Positions 23,451 through 35,328 of a stretch of 64,000 nucleotides of DNA are shown piece after piece (position 1 is the stretch's first letter; each line of letters starts with the position of its first letter). The position numbers and the translations under genes were made by a program. The notes beneath the pieces are model-generated. The model was not told the DNA's origin and searched no databases. It worked only from the letters and a program-made list of their open reading frames with translations. Source of the DNA: Rhodamnia argentea (taxonomy: Eukaryota > Streptophyta > Magnoliopsida > Myrtales > Myrtaceae). The DNA lies in assembly GCF_020921035.1 (NCBI RefSeq), contig NC_063151.1:434001-498000 (forward strand). The letters run 5' to 3'.

Positions 23451-26090
23451 AATTATTATTAGCTGGTAGACCTATTTTGACAAAAAAAAAACAAGTTTTT
23501 GGCTGATATTTCATCGCCATTACATCCGTTCAATAGTGAAACGATGAAATGGTGCATGCCATGGCGAATTTCCACTGACAGAGACCCCCAACTATGGGAA
23601 ATTAACGTGACCCATGATGGCCTTTAATTTATGTTTTTGTCCCTTCCGGCAGATATCATGATGCATGATGTAACAAAGAAACTCTGCAGACATGTCGAAT
23701 CCATGACACGTGACATGTCAATGTAATTTCACCGTCTTATTGAGATATAAAATGAATCATGTCGTTATCTATGTTTATAATTTTAGAATGAATAACATCT
23801 AATATCGTCTTATTTGTTTTTGAAAGGGAGCGTTAAAATGTAAAGTATATTCCCTATCGTCCTCTACCAACTTTAAATTTTAATGATCTCAGTGACCTAG
23901 GATATTTGATTGGATACTAAACTAGAATACTAAAGTATTACAGGACTATGAACCATGCTCGACATGCTAATGTCCGTCTATTGGATTTGTTTACTAAGTG
24001 ATGTGTCCGTCTTTTTTTTCTGTTGGGTGCTTGAACGTGATTACTAACTTAACTCACCACTTTGAGTACCAGATCACTTGGTAAACCGATTTAGAAGACT
24101 AGCGTGTCCAGCATTGTTTTAAAACTACTTTTGGTGTTCAAAAAATTATTTCTTGGAAGAAATAGAAGTGTTCGGGGGATGCAAGCATAGTCATCTTTTG
24201 AACATCGCCATAAAGGTCTCCTACACTGTTCTGCTTTATCTATAACTACTTAACACCACTCGTGACTTGAAGATCCGAAGCCGATATTGAAGTCAACCCT
24301 CTTGTACCGTGGTTCCATCGAACTCTTACATGTCCATAATCTATCCACTCAAGGCTATGCGCGCTAGAGGTGAACAATGGGCAAGTCCTAGTATCGACCC
24401 AAACTTATATAGCCTTGCCCTCGCCAATGGGAAAAGAAAATTAATGACAAATTTTTTATGGGCGATGCGGGTCCGGCTCGAGCACAACTAGGTGGGGCCC
24501 TATAAAAGGCTCTTGTCCTGGTATGTACGAAGGGCCTTCGAGCACTCAACTCGAGTCGAGTTTGGGTGAGCCAATGAGGTGTCATATCCACGATCGGGTC
24601 TAATTCACACTTACTTTCACAAGTGATATAAATCTCGAGTTTAGACCATCCTTATCAAAGGGTTGGGGTTAAATTAGTAACCGTCGAAACGCACGAGACT
24701 TAGCTTAATTGAAAGCTGAATGGAAACTTACGACACTAATCAAATGAGTGCAATTTCGACAAGACAAGACACCCTCTGATGACGGCAAACTACAGTTGTG
24801 TCGAAGTTTCTGGCCGGGGCTTGCACGCCACTGGAGCCTACAGTCCGTTCGTGGAATCCTGTCTGGTCCAAAAAATCTGCATGGCACGAACGCAACCGCT
24901 CGATTCCAATGTGGACCACCTCACTAATTTTATGTATTCCCGATCTTGATTATTGATTTAATTTTCAATTTTTTTTATGAGTGGCGGAGGTTCTTGCACA
25001 CGTATGCTCGCACGTGAGAAGATGGGGGTAGTAGACTTCCCACCATCCCACCCACTAATAATAAGGGTGTCGAGAGAATCTCTCTTCAATTACAATCCCC
25101 AATGGAATCCACCCACCAATCCAAATTGATTCCCCGACATCTGCACCCTCCCCCCAAATTGTTGGGGGAACTCCTGATTTAAAAGTCCTCTGTTGTGCCT
25201 TGCAAGCAGGAATCTTTTTGGCCAAAATTCTCATTCTCGGATCGATTCTTCGCAACCGCAGCTCCATGATCCTTTTGGCAGAACCATTCCAAGGGCTTTA
25301 TGTCGTTTTTGGACTAATAAATCCCGCGTAAATTCAACGAAACGAGAGCTAAAAACCGGACGGTGGCGCAAATGTCAAATGGTTCCAGCCAATTATGAAA
25401 AAATTGTATGTGATGATGCTACATTGTTGCCTAGGCATTTGGATTAGATATGTAAATCTTCTATTCAAACTATGTAACAGTCCAATTTTTTATGATGGTT
25501 AAAATGCACGTGTAAGTTATGCTAGATAAGTCCCACATTAGATAATTGATATAGTATTGAGTTGTTAACATATCCAAGTTGGCATTTAACTCATTGGCTT
25601 AAACTTTTGAGTGAAAGTGTTCCAACTAACTATGTTGACGGGCTTGGACTTGGATGGACTCCCTTTTGGCGATCTCTTGATATGAATATATCAGACTTGC
25701 TCGCTCCTAACAATGATAATGAAAGAAAATGAGAGGGCTTTGCTTACGTCGAAGTTCCTAAGCTTTCTAATTAAGGCAGCTAGCTAGGAATCAGAACCCA
25801 CTTTGATTTAAGAATCCCATATCCGACACTATGATTATCCCATTTTTCCACTTTATGGCTGGAAGAAGATGTCTAAGTGAGATTTAAATACTTGCCTTGA
25901 AAATCAAGCTGGGCTTACGTGAGTGATTGGCCCACGGTCCCAACAGCAGAGAAAATAATTGCTCAGATGTCCAATGTGGTTCCACTTTTATCTTTAGCAG
26001 TTCAGACTTTAATTTCGATGGTCATATTAAATTTTCTCTCTCACATTTTAGTTTTTTTCTTCCACTTGTTTATGAGACGATGCTGCATGT
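23451..26090. other. Long intergenic stretch, nothing coding recognised
   Basis: Frames of 60-84 codons between 24309 and 26115 lie on both strands and show no motif. A 'taagtcccacattagataat' phrase at 25527 resembles the widespread plant repeat phrase 'cccacattgg', and a similar 'cccacatcggttg' occurs at 19680. I cannot define boundaries. Confidence 0.4.
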
Positions 26091-26097
26091 TAGGTCC

Positions 26098-26555
26098 TAT
26101 GTAGTACCGACATGACATGTGACACGTGACACGACATGACATGTCGACACGCTTTTTAAAAAAAAGATAATTTTGACTTGTTGAGACACGTTGTATATTG
26201 AATGTATATTTTTATATATATGATAAATTAACTTGTATATATAAAGTGTCGACAGTGAGTTTTTTTTTCTTCTGTTAGATATTTGAAGTATGTTTTTTTT
26301 TTTTTTTGCTAGTTGGGTATATGATCTAAGTATATATATTTTTAAGAGATTTATATTTTGACCCATAATTTCTTGAAAATACTTAAAATTGACCCCGAGC
26401 GTGTTGAAATAGCGTGTAAGGATATTAGATTGGCGTGTCGCTAGCATGTTTGCAGCGCCGACCACTTGTCAATTACATGTTAGAGAGTGTTCGACACAAT
26501 ACTACATGACACGGCACGAAGGCCTCCGAAGAGTGTCCGTGCTTCATAAGTTACT
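26098..26555. repeat. Family D element, copy 1 (about 450 bp)
   Basis: The left edge is dense in 'gacatgacatgtgacacg' words. The interior has 'gttgtatattgaatgtatat', 'agttgggtatatgatc' and 'ttatattttgacccataatt'. The right edge has 'cgtgttgaaatagcgtgt', 'gagtgttcgacaca' and 'ggcctccgaagagtgtccgt'. The same landmarks occur in the same order at 55221-55650. Ends look like degenerate inverted repeats rich in 'gacac'. Confidence 0.7.
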
Positions 26556-27925
26556 CGTGAGCAAGTGGGGGCAATTTAAATCCAGGCACAAAACTTGTGT
26601 TTAAAAAACCTCACAGGCCCCCGCCATAAAATAAGAAAAAAATACTCTTTATTTCATTCTTAAGAAAAAGAGAGATGTCTGTAAAGTCGTGTATTATTTT
26701 AATCTTAACAACAAATTATCTACATAATATGATAATAAATCTATAGTAAACACGAGGCTATAGTTCCGTTCGGTGGGGCACTACTGAAGGATTCAAACTT
26801 TACATCAAATAATTCAAATCGAAAATAACAAATAATATATATGGGTTTGACGAATTTGTAGCAATACAAGAAATTTTTTTGGTTGAATCACTAGCTCAAA
26901 ATATCGCTTATAAAAAAGATTACATGGTGGAAGACCTTGCACATCTTCTTGTGTGGCTACCGCATGTATGATCTAGATAAAAACTTCAAAACAAACGACG
27001 TACTGCATAATTGCCTTGTGACCTATGGCGATATGGTATTCGTTTGTGCCACGGTATGCTTATGATATATGATAATCTTATAAAGCTTACTGTTTTCCGG
27101 CGATAGAGTAGTGATCACAACACATTAAATTCGAACCTCAATTATGTGGACTAGTCTACACTAGATGTGTGTAAGTACGTGAATACGCAATCGGGTTCGT
27201 TAACTTGATTTAGCCATTGAAATTATTGATATATGCTTACATGACACATCGGTGATGTGCTTTTATCATTTGAAAATGAGAAATACGATAAAAATAAATT
27301 ATAATTAAATTCAAATATGCATTAGGGGCACATTAAAAGTGAAAAAAATAACAGAGAAAGATAATTAAAACTTAATTACAAAAAGGGAGGGAGGGGTTGG
27401 GTTAACACATCTATCCTTCCTTCTGATCGGTGCAATTAGACATGTGAAACTTGGAAAACAGCAAATCAGAAGTTTCCGTGCCAAAACAGAACGAGACAGA
27501 CACTGGATTGGTCTTGTATCGTGGTCGGAGATTCACCTTATGCCTCCTCTCCCACTTCCAATTTCCGTGACGCATCTATTTTTTTTCCCTCGACGAAAAA
27601 ACAATTAGCATCATCGTTGTGCGGGTGACGTCGTCCAAGTGGCGATGGTGGTGGAGGCTGATTCGTACGCATATGATCGATTAATTCTAGTTTAGTCGAT
27701 CCTACGAATCACCACGTCAATCTGTCAGCCTACGACGACCTACGCCCCCGAGTGCTTTGGGTATTGCCAAAGAAAAATGGTCCCCTCCATTGAAAGGCTC
27801 CTCGACCATCAATCGCATGTGTTCCGTGGTCACGACTCGGCATGTGGATGATCTAGTTCAAACCCCCTTCTCCATAGATATTATTATGTTGATCCGTCCA
27901 TGAATAGAGCAAATACTCGAAATTT
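26556..27925. other. Intergenic DNA
   Basis: No gene is supported here. The stretch is AT-rich up to about 27420, then mixed. Confidence 0.45.
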
Positions 27926-27929
27926 ATGG

Positions 27930-28570
27930 TTAGGGATGATTGGTTTTGGACCAATAACTTACAACCTTTTCTGTTAAAGTCGGTTTTTGAACTTTGGAAC
28001 AAGGAATTGGCCGATTCTAGTGTCGATTCTTGGGTTATGTTGTTGGAGTTGGCGAATACTGCGGGGATCCTTGTTTCTCACATCGGGCACACTCACGTAA
28101 GCTTAGGGAAACCGAAGTATGATCCGACAACGTGTGACCCTTGCACACGGAATGCGAGGGTTCGGGGGCAACGCCCCCGACATGGGTGTCCCTCTGCCCG
28201 ATCGGCGGGCGGGAGTTCCGCTCCCCGGTGAGCGAACGGCTGCCCCACTAGCCGGTGAACGGACGAGGGTTCGGGGGCAACGCCCCCGAAACCTCAACGG
28301 GTTTGGGCTTTTGTTTAAGTTAGCCTATTTGTTGAGAGATTAAAGGGATTTCGAATAGATTAGGTTTTTGGCCCGTTTAGGGCATATATATTTGCTCTTT
28401 TTTACTGATTATTGTAACGAGTTGTGTGGCGGTAAACCAAAAATCTAATAAAATCTCTTTGCGGGACCTAGCCCTATTCTGGGTGAACTTGAGTAAACCG
28501 TGCGTCGTTTATTTTTCTTGTATTATCTATGCGATCGTTCTGAATCGATTTGCGATACATCCCTTCATAT
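27930..28570 (+). mobile_element. Probable LTR fragment with paired GC hairpins
   Basis: A 26-base direct repeat at 28155-28180 and 28264-28289 contains the perfect hairpin TCGGGGGC-AAC-GCCCCCGA. It is followed by a TATA-like 'ggcatatatatttgctc' (28381-28397) and then by 'tctttgcgggacctagccc' and 'gggtgaacttgagtaaacc', a tail I associate with long terminal repeats of plant retrotransposons. No primer-binding site or coding region follows, so a solo or truncated LTR is likely. Boundaries are approximate. Confidence 0.5.
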
Positions 28571-28985
28571 GTAAGGCCGATTCTTCTCAAGTCGGACCGG
28601 CTGGATTGGTCATCTCGATTCACGACGAACGCAACGATGCGATGACTTGTCCTCTGGTAGATGCAGTTAGACAAAGAAGCAGTACCTGTCTGATAATGCG
28701 CATGGTTGTTTTCAAAAGGAGACGGCGAGCGGAGGCACTTTGTTGGGCCACGGCTTAGGCATGGCCTTTGCTTGCGTATAGTGCGGGAGTGGAAGACATG
28801 GGCAGTGGACGGGTCTTTTGGGCTTGCGTATACCTTCGGACACGTAACACCGTATCCTTAAAGAAACAAAAATAAATAAATAAAAGTCGCTCTGTAACCT
28901 TAGGGCACGTCTACGATCCATGCATGAATCAGTTTCGGGTCGTAATCCAGCGCAGTGACGTGCATTTATTGCAATTTCTAATAGT
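28571..28985. other. Intergenic DNA
   Basis: No gene or RNA is recognised. Confidence 0.4.
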
Positions 28986-28987
28986 TA

Positions 28988-29235
28988 CACTCCGTTTGTT
29001 TCGTGAAAAATAAATAATTTGAAAATTATTTTTTTACAAACGAATCGATTGTGTCACTCATAAAAGTAAATGAATAACGGATATTTTCATCGTTCACAAA
29101 AATATTTAGACATTAATTATTGTCGATAATGTAAATAATTTCCATTGGTTAATTATTCTAAGAGCTATGAACAATTAATTTTAGGTGAATATTTTTAAAA
29201 TCATTCATTTTTTGTAAAACAAATATAATCAAAAT
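28988..29235. repeat. Family B short inverted-repeat element
   Basis: The left end 'tttgtttcgtgaaaaataaa' pairs with the right end 'catttttgtaaaacaaa' style sequence. The interior landmark 'attattgtcgataatg' (about 29115-29130) is shared with the copy at 30351 and, partly, with 51715. Confidence 0.6.
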
Positions 29236-29240
29236 TATCG

Positions 29241-29859
29241 AACAATCTTTTCTTTTCATTCGCGGCACTTAAGGTTGTTGATACCTACGATTCATTACTT
29301 AAATTTTCAATGCTAACCAAACAGGTAGTTGTCAATTCATTACACGATGCCTTCGGTAGGGTTTGAACAACACAATGGTAAGATTCTATCGATTAAGCAT
29401 TTCCTCATCAAACAAGTCTACGTGCAGTCCACACATTTATTCAAGTTTGAAAAACCACTTCATATGTCATAGAAGGAGGTCTCGCCCCATTAGCGTCTCC
29501 GATCCTAAGTTTGGAATTACTTTGTTAGGTCTTTTCGGTCTAGAATCGACCGGCAATGGACCTACTTACCTTGCTTGTGGACCAACAATAAAGTTAACCC
29601 TTGTTCTACTGGTTTGGTGGTTGCTACCAAGATGCTGCATTGCCCAAGTAGTGGACTTAACCGGTTCATGATACTTACAAGGTGTCCATGATCCTCCACG
29701 TAGGCTGGTATCTATGTCCGTCCCCTAAACTATTGAAAGAGAAAAACTAATTCCCTCTTTATGAAACCATATAAGTGGTTCTTTTACTAAAAGAATCTTT
29801 TTAAGCCAGAAGAAATGGCGCTACCAAACGTGGTTAATCATATCAAGGCTTCGCTCATT
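29241..29859. other. Intergenic DNA
   Basis: A 102-codon frame at 29363-29671 has no recognisable domain and is not supported as a gene. Confidence 0.4.
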
Positions 29860-30605
29860 GCGAAAAATGTAACGTTTTGGAAAATGACTTTCAGGAAAAT
29901 GAAATATTTTTCGATGTTTGGTTGAAATTTACAAAAGACCTAGAAAATATTTTCCATCGTTCAATATAAAAAATCGAGTTTGATTTTCCACCATACTTTT
30001 CTTTTGAATTGTTTGCATTCAAAGCACCCAATAAAAAATAATTTTTTTGTCAGTCAATCGTTTTATGCCTTGAAAAGAGCCTCACTTCATATTATTTACG
30101 TTGTCTATTTTTCGTGAAAAAACTAATAATTTTAAAAAAAAATTCGTAAAAATGAACAATTATTTCGCTTAAAATGTAATTACTCAATAAGGAATTGTCT
30201 TTATCATCAACAGTAATTTATGTGTATAAATTTTCGCTGACAATAAAAGGAATTTTCGTTCGCTCATTCATTTTATTAAGCGATATAAACGGTCATTTTT
30301 TGAAAAATATTATTTCAATTCATTCATTTTTTTTTCCGAAACATCCGGAGCATTAGGATGTGTTTGTTTCACGAAAAACGAATGGTTTGGAAAATATTTT
30401 TCAAAAAATGATGGCTTGAATCGCTCATGAAAATGAGTAAATGAAAAGATATTTTCATCATTCTCACGAAATTTATTTAGACATAAATAGTTGTCGATAA
30501 TGAGAATATTTTTCATCGACTAATAATTTTCCTGTGAGATAGGAGATTATTTTTTGAAAAATATTTTTTAAAATTATTCATTTTTTGCGAAATGAATGAA
30601 GCTTT
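29860..30605. repeat. Cluster of family B' and B elements
   Basis: Three related units are laid end to end: a B'-like unit at about 29860-30040, a B unit at about 30100-30345 ending in 'ttccgaaacatccggag', and the clearest B unit at 30351-30600. In the last, 'tttcacgaaaaacgaatgg' and 'tttggaaaatatttttcaaa' face 'gaaaaatattttttaaaatt' and 'tcattttttgcgaaatg' in inverted orientation, with 'agttgtcgataatgag' in the middle. Confidence 0.6.
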
Positions 30606-31069
30606 AATGAATAATTATTTACCAAAATCCACATTAGGTTGGTGATTTTTCCAGCGTCAAGAGAAGAAGGGTGCTCTGTTCTTCCAATTGCCGACTCTCT
30701 GACCGATTGTGAACCGGCCACTTAGAAATAATATCACAACTCCCGCAACTCGATCTCAATCAATACCAATAGGATGCCCGGAAATTCGACTAAAATCCTA
30801 CTGCCTTCTGGCCCCTTGACGAGCCGCTTGCTCTTGCCATCTTAGCAACCTTTCTCGCGTTGCTCCAACTATTAATGATGAGCCACCCTTCTTAATGTTA
30901 ATAAAGATATTTGCTTAGCTCTTGTTTTCAAAATTCTATCGTTAATTGCCTCAATTACCCCCCAAAGCATCTCCAAATTTATCGGACCTAAGATTCTCCA
31001 AATGCCAAATTTTCATTTTTCATTTTATTTTTTCTTTTATTATGAATTCTCCTCTACCTTTGGACCCCC

Positions 31070-31077
31070 TATAAATA
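31070..31077 (+). promoter_or_regulatory. TATA box of the MCU gene
   Basis: TATAAATA lies 106 bases upstream of the chosen start codon in 'cccctataaataccaag', a normal spacing for a short 5' UTR. Confidence 0.7.
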
Positions 31078-31182
31078 CCAAGCCCCACTTCCCCAACTTT
31101 GTCGCAAGGCCCAAACCCCATTGACATTCATCCCTCCGTCCCTGGACACCTCCGTCCCTGTCTCGCTCGCTCGCTCGCTCCA

Positions 31183-32525
31183 ATGGCCCTTCGGAAAGCT
31201 CTAGCGAAGCGGCTCTTCGATTCTCCCAGATCATCGTCGGCGGCGGCGGCTCTACCCTCACTCCAAGCCATACTACCTCCCCCTCCGAATGGCGCCACCG
31301 CCTCCTTCCACCGCGAGTACCTCACGTCGCCGAAGGCCGCCGAGAAAGGCCTCTTCCGGCGCTTCCTCCAGCGGCGCGCGATCAACCAGGCCGCCGGGGC
31401 GAGGCTGCCGGAGTTCCTCTCCCTCCCGGTAGGGGACAAGCTCCGGGAAAAGCTCCGGAGCCTCAACGGCCTCGGCGGAGGGGATCGCCTCCAGCTAGGC
31501 GGGCTCTCGCCACCGGTCGCCGGAGATCCCTTGGCCGGAGTGACGATCGGGGACGCGAGGAAGCTGCTGAGGCTGTCGCGGGCGGAGACGATCAAGGCGA
31601 AGCTGAGGGAGATCGACGCGCGCTCGATCTCGTACGACGAGTTCGTGAGGATCTGCGACCAGGCGTGCGGAGGGGGTGAGGCAGAAGGTGCCGAGTTCGC
31701 CAAGGCGTTGGACGAGTCCGGAAACGTCATCGTTCTCGGCAATGTCGTGTTTCTCAGGCCTGAGCAGGTACACATCATTCCTTTTCCCATTTCCCTTACG
31801 TCAATCATGAACAAATTCAGAACATTACGAAACAAGGAAGAATTCAAAGGAGCGATCCAGTACCCTCAATGTTAAATCCTTTCATACGTATGCTTTATGA
31901 GCACAATTACCATCAATGGCCACCCTCATTGCCATCTCGGGCTTCTGGAATGAGAAATCCATTAATGGCGAATTCGTCCTTAATTGGTATATAATTCATT
32001 GAGAAGACAGAGAGATGAGAGATTGAGATTATTTCCATTCTCGCAGGTAATCTTAACAAGTTGCATCTGACTCACTAATTGCAGGTGGCTAAGTCAGTGG
32101 AGTCGCTAATCTACCAATCCATAGCCAGGCCCAACGACCCGAGACGAAGAGAGCTGGAGCAGATGGAGAGGCACAAGGCCCTAATCGATGATAAGGCCCG
32201 GGCCCAGGTGAAGGGCGAGCTCTACTGTGGGCTGGGCTTTTTGGTGGCCCAAACGCTCGGGCTCATGAGGCTCACGTTCTGGGAGCTGACCTGGGACGTG
32301 ATGGAGCCCATTTGCTTCTTCCTCACCAACCTCCACGTCACCCTCGCTTACGGCTTCTTCCTCCGGACCTCCCGGGAGCCGACCTTCGAAGGGTACTTCC
32401 AGCGTCGTTTCAAGACCAAGCAGCAAAAGCTCATGAAGATCCACAACTTCGATGCCGACCGGTACCGGGAGCTCTGCCGAGCTTTTTACCCGGAGGAGTC
32501 CCGGTCATCGCAGGAAAGGGCATGA
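31183..32525 (+). CDS. Mitochondrial calcium uniporter (MCU)
   Basis: Two exons (31183-31767 and 32085-32525, GT/AG intron, frame kept) encode 341 residues. I start at the ATG at 31183 because it begins a basic, Ser/Ala-rich stretch typical of a mitochondrial targeting peptide; the frame opens further upstream but without a better start. Residues 195-235 are helical and charged. Two membrane segments (about 239-262 and 272-288) flank the pore motif [10 protein letters not shown] at 265-274; the DxME acidic residues (D266, E269) form the selectivity filter in this family. The protein forms the inner-membrane calcium channel. Exon 1 is very GC-rich. A candidate poly(A) signal AATAAA lies at 33109-33114. 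Plants have several MCU paralogs and the exact one is not decided by sequence alone. Confidence 0.95.
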
Positions 32526-33229
32526 GAGCTTTGCGAGAATTTTCTCAGCTCCCGAGAACGGCAAACGGAACTAACCATCTGAGGCTAATTTAATAAGGTC
32601 ACCGTGACTGTAAAAGAAGAGAGAGTTAAGACATGAGTAAGTAGTTTTTCTCGGCTAGGGATGGGTCCATTTTTCTTGGAGTTCATCTAATTGAAGGTTC
32701 GAGGGGAACACTGCCGACGACGACCGTTACGAATATGGAGTTTACGTCAGTTTTCACAACTTTTCGAGTGCGACCTGAGTAATTCTCATGGGGAATTTGC
32801 CGCCGACGCTTTGGAGAACAAGCGATTGGGGTCAACTTAGAAGAACACGGCTCTCTACAGCAGACTTTCTTGCATCGTAGAGATGTTTCTCTTCATTTTG
32901 TACATAAGAAACTGTCCGAGCAGATATTTCGCGACAGGAGTGAAGGTTCTTGCCCCGGCAACGTTGTCTGAATTTATGATGATGTTATTCTAGCCAGTCA
33001 TGTCATGTATCTAAGAGGTCAGACGATTGGGCAGTGAAGATGTACAGGGAGCTTCATGCAAGAACCATGAAAAAAAAAAGGCGCTGAGAAAGATGCAGTA
33101 AGTTCACAAATAAAAGTGGCGTTTGCCTTTGTACGACGAGGATGACTCTCCTATACTTTGTTTAATTTTAGCGGCCGAACTTTTAGCTAAGTTAAAAATA
33201 TTTCAGGGAGATGAGGCAATGGTTCATTA
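32526..33229 (+). other. 3' UTR and downstream flank of MCU
   Basis: The stretch has no further frame of interest and includes the AATAAA at 33109-33114. I cannot fix the transcript end. Confidence 0.4.
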
Positions 33230-33565
33230 AAAATTCTGGGCCACAAAAAATAAAAAATAAATAATAAATAATTATTATGGAGCCCATTCTTTCAAGAATA
33301 GTCGCCCAAACAGCAAAACCCAAATGATTTTTTTTGTTAGAAAACCCAAATGATTATATAGTAGTCTTTAATGTACTGTCAAATAATTCGCATCTTATTC
33401 TGGAAGAAGAAAAATTTAAAAATTATTGTGAGATCCCTCTTAAGAATTTGTGGCTCACACGATATGTTCCTATTCTCGTAGTGGCCCCCAAACACTATTA
33501 CCCTAGTAATTTCTTTTTGGATCTTAACGCATACATATCATTATAGCAATTCTTACTTGCTCATC
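33230..33565. repeat. Family E repeat fragment
   Basis: Phrases 'taattattatggagcccatt' and 'cacgatatgttcctattctc', then 'aaacactattaccctag', recur as 'attattatggggtccattt', 'cacgatatggtgctacttt' and 'aaatactgttatg' at 52550-52690. The copy here is interrupted or longer. Confidence 0.45.
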
Positions 33566-35328
33566 GTCAACTGACCGAGCTGTCCAGCGTCAAAGAAAAT
33601 CTAATAAACAAGTAACGAGGAGTCGTTCTTGTTTTTGCTCCAATTGGAATAGAAGCGGGTTGGTGGAACCAACTTATCAACTCGGTCCAACGCGAATCCA
33701 CGTTACCGAGTTGGGCCGAACTAGGCCACGGTCCTATGAACAAGTGCTTCCTTTTCTTAGGCGGCGGCCTGCATCCAGGGCCCATTTCTTCCCCGTGGAT
33801 TTGGAGCTGAAGATGCCGACAGATAGAATAGAAACGTGTTGCTGCAGCAGCAGCTCATTTTTTGGGAAATGCTGCAGATTTTGGAACCACCCATTTGCAT
33901 CTCCTTGTCCAGCTGCTGTGCTCTCTGTTTTCCCCCCTCCGTCTATACGTTGTCCTAGAGAAAAAATACAAGTAGTTCTGCAAACAAATGCCGACTGCAA
34001 CGTAATCTCTCCCAAAACAGAGTCCTCTTGATTTGATGCCATAAACATAATTTTTGGTCCGTGGCTCCTCGCCCTTTAATGTCTTTTCTTTGCTGAAAGG
34101 AGCAACGTACAAGATAGGGTAAATCATCAATAATTGATTAGTCGAGGTGACCAATGAGCCATATGCATAGTTAAGTATGAGAAAGGTGTGAGCATAATTC
34201 TAGATTAGAATTAGGAACCGGAGAACAAGCCCGGTTCCAGGTTATGATGGGATTCGGTCCAATTCCTAGGTCCATAATTATCGGAACCTGTACTCGATTC
34301 CCGATTCTAAGCTAGGAACCGGACCGGCAGCCGGGCCACCTAAGTAACTCTAAAATAGAAATTGCCATATATTATATGGTGTTGGTGAGTTGTCCAGCCC
34401 CGAGCAACTCCATGGCCAGGCACGTCAGATGTTCCGGCGCGCATGCGGTCATGCTCGAGAACATGCAGCCCTCGCTCACCAGTCCACGCTCAAGATATAA
34501 TGCTAGATTGAAGAAGAAGAATGCGGCTCTGCATATTCACCCAGATTTTCGACTGCTGCTCTGCATCTTCTGTTTCCTTTTGGCGATTTCTTTCCATAAT
34601 TTACTAGAATTAGATCAGATTTTTAAGGATATTCAAATCGCCGTGCCCCAAAAGTAAATCCGGAGTTTGAACGGCCAGTGAAATTTAATGTACAAGATTT
34701 ACTAGCTGTTATTCCTAATCAATCGGGTACCTAACCATAGCTTTTATGTCGAGATCATGCATCCTGGACCAAGAAATGGCAGGCCAGAAAGTTTGAAAGA
34801 GGAGTTGCCAAAAGAGAGAGATTCAAACAGAGAGGCTTGGAGGACTGTCCAACGCTTTCACGTTATTCTGTCGTTGACCACATAATCTTGTCTTGGCCAA
34901 TCTGCCCTTTTGACGCGCAACTCCCTCACAAAATCAAACCGACTAAAATAAAACCAGAGTTCTCGTTGCAGTTTGTTAGAATACATTTAAGGAATGATAA
35001 TGGGACAAAACAGGCAAAACTGAAAAATCTCATCTTCCTCGTGAAATCATCATGCGACGTCGTTAATTTACAGCTTCGCTCTCTGACCAAAAATTGAAAA
35101 AAAAAAAAAAAATTTACAGCTTCGCTCCGAACAAAACAAGACACGGGGAAAAGGGAAAAAAAAAAAAAAATTGGGACATCCCCGTTTGTTCTGCACAAGA
35201 TAACAATGGAGAGAACAAAAGAAATTCCTATGAAAAACTAATTGAAAAACCAAGAATTTAGAACGCCCAAATGGCCAAGGCAGTTACCAGATGCGCCCAA
35301 AAGATGAGATCGGAGAGATCAGAACCAA
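33566..35328. other. Intergenic DNA between MCU and the ELO-type gene
   Basis: It contains a family C fragment (34195-34345, with 'aagcccggttccaggtt' and 'aggaaccggaccggcagcc'). A duplicated 'tttacagcttcgctc' occurs at about 35067 and 35113, each copy followed or preceded by A runs. Short frames at 33660-34154 and 34376-35253 carry no motif. The last few hundred bases are probably the 3' UTR of the minus-strand ELO-type gene. Confidence 0.5.

Noticed and set aside
27926..28343. A 101-codon frame and neighbours in the GC-rich segment
   Set aside because: The sequence is better explained as an LTR fragment with repeated hairpins.
31128..31847. A 239-codon minus-strand frame across MCU exon 1
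   Set aside because: It is a compositional shadow of GC-rich exon 1 and runs past the splice donor; no motif was recognised.
33838..33890. A possible small hairpin around 'gctgcagcagcagctc' and 'aatgctgcagatt'
   Set aside because: Pairing is short and imperfect and there is no support for a microRNA precursor.
33660..34154. Frames of about 100-123 codons on both strands
   Set aside because: No similarity to any family I know and mutually overlapping.
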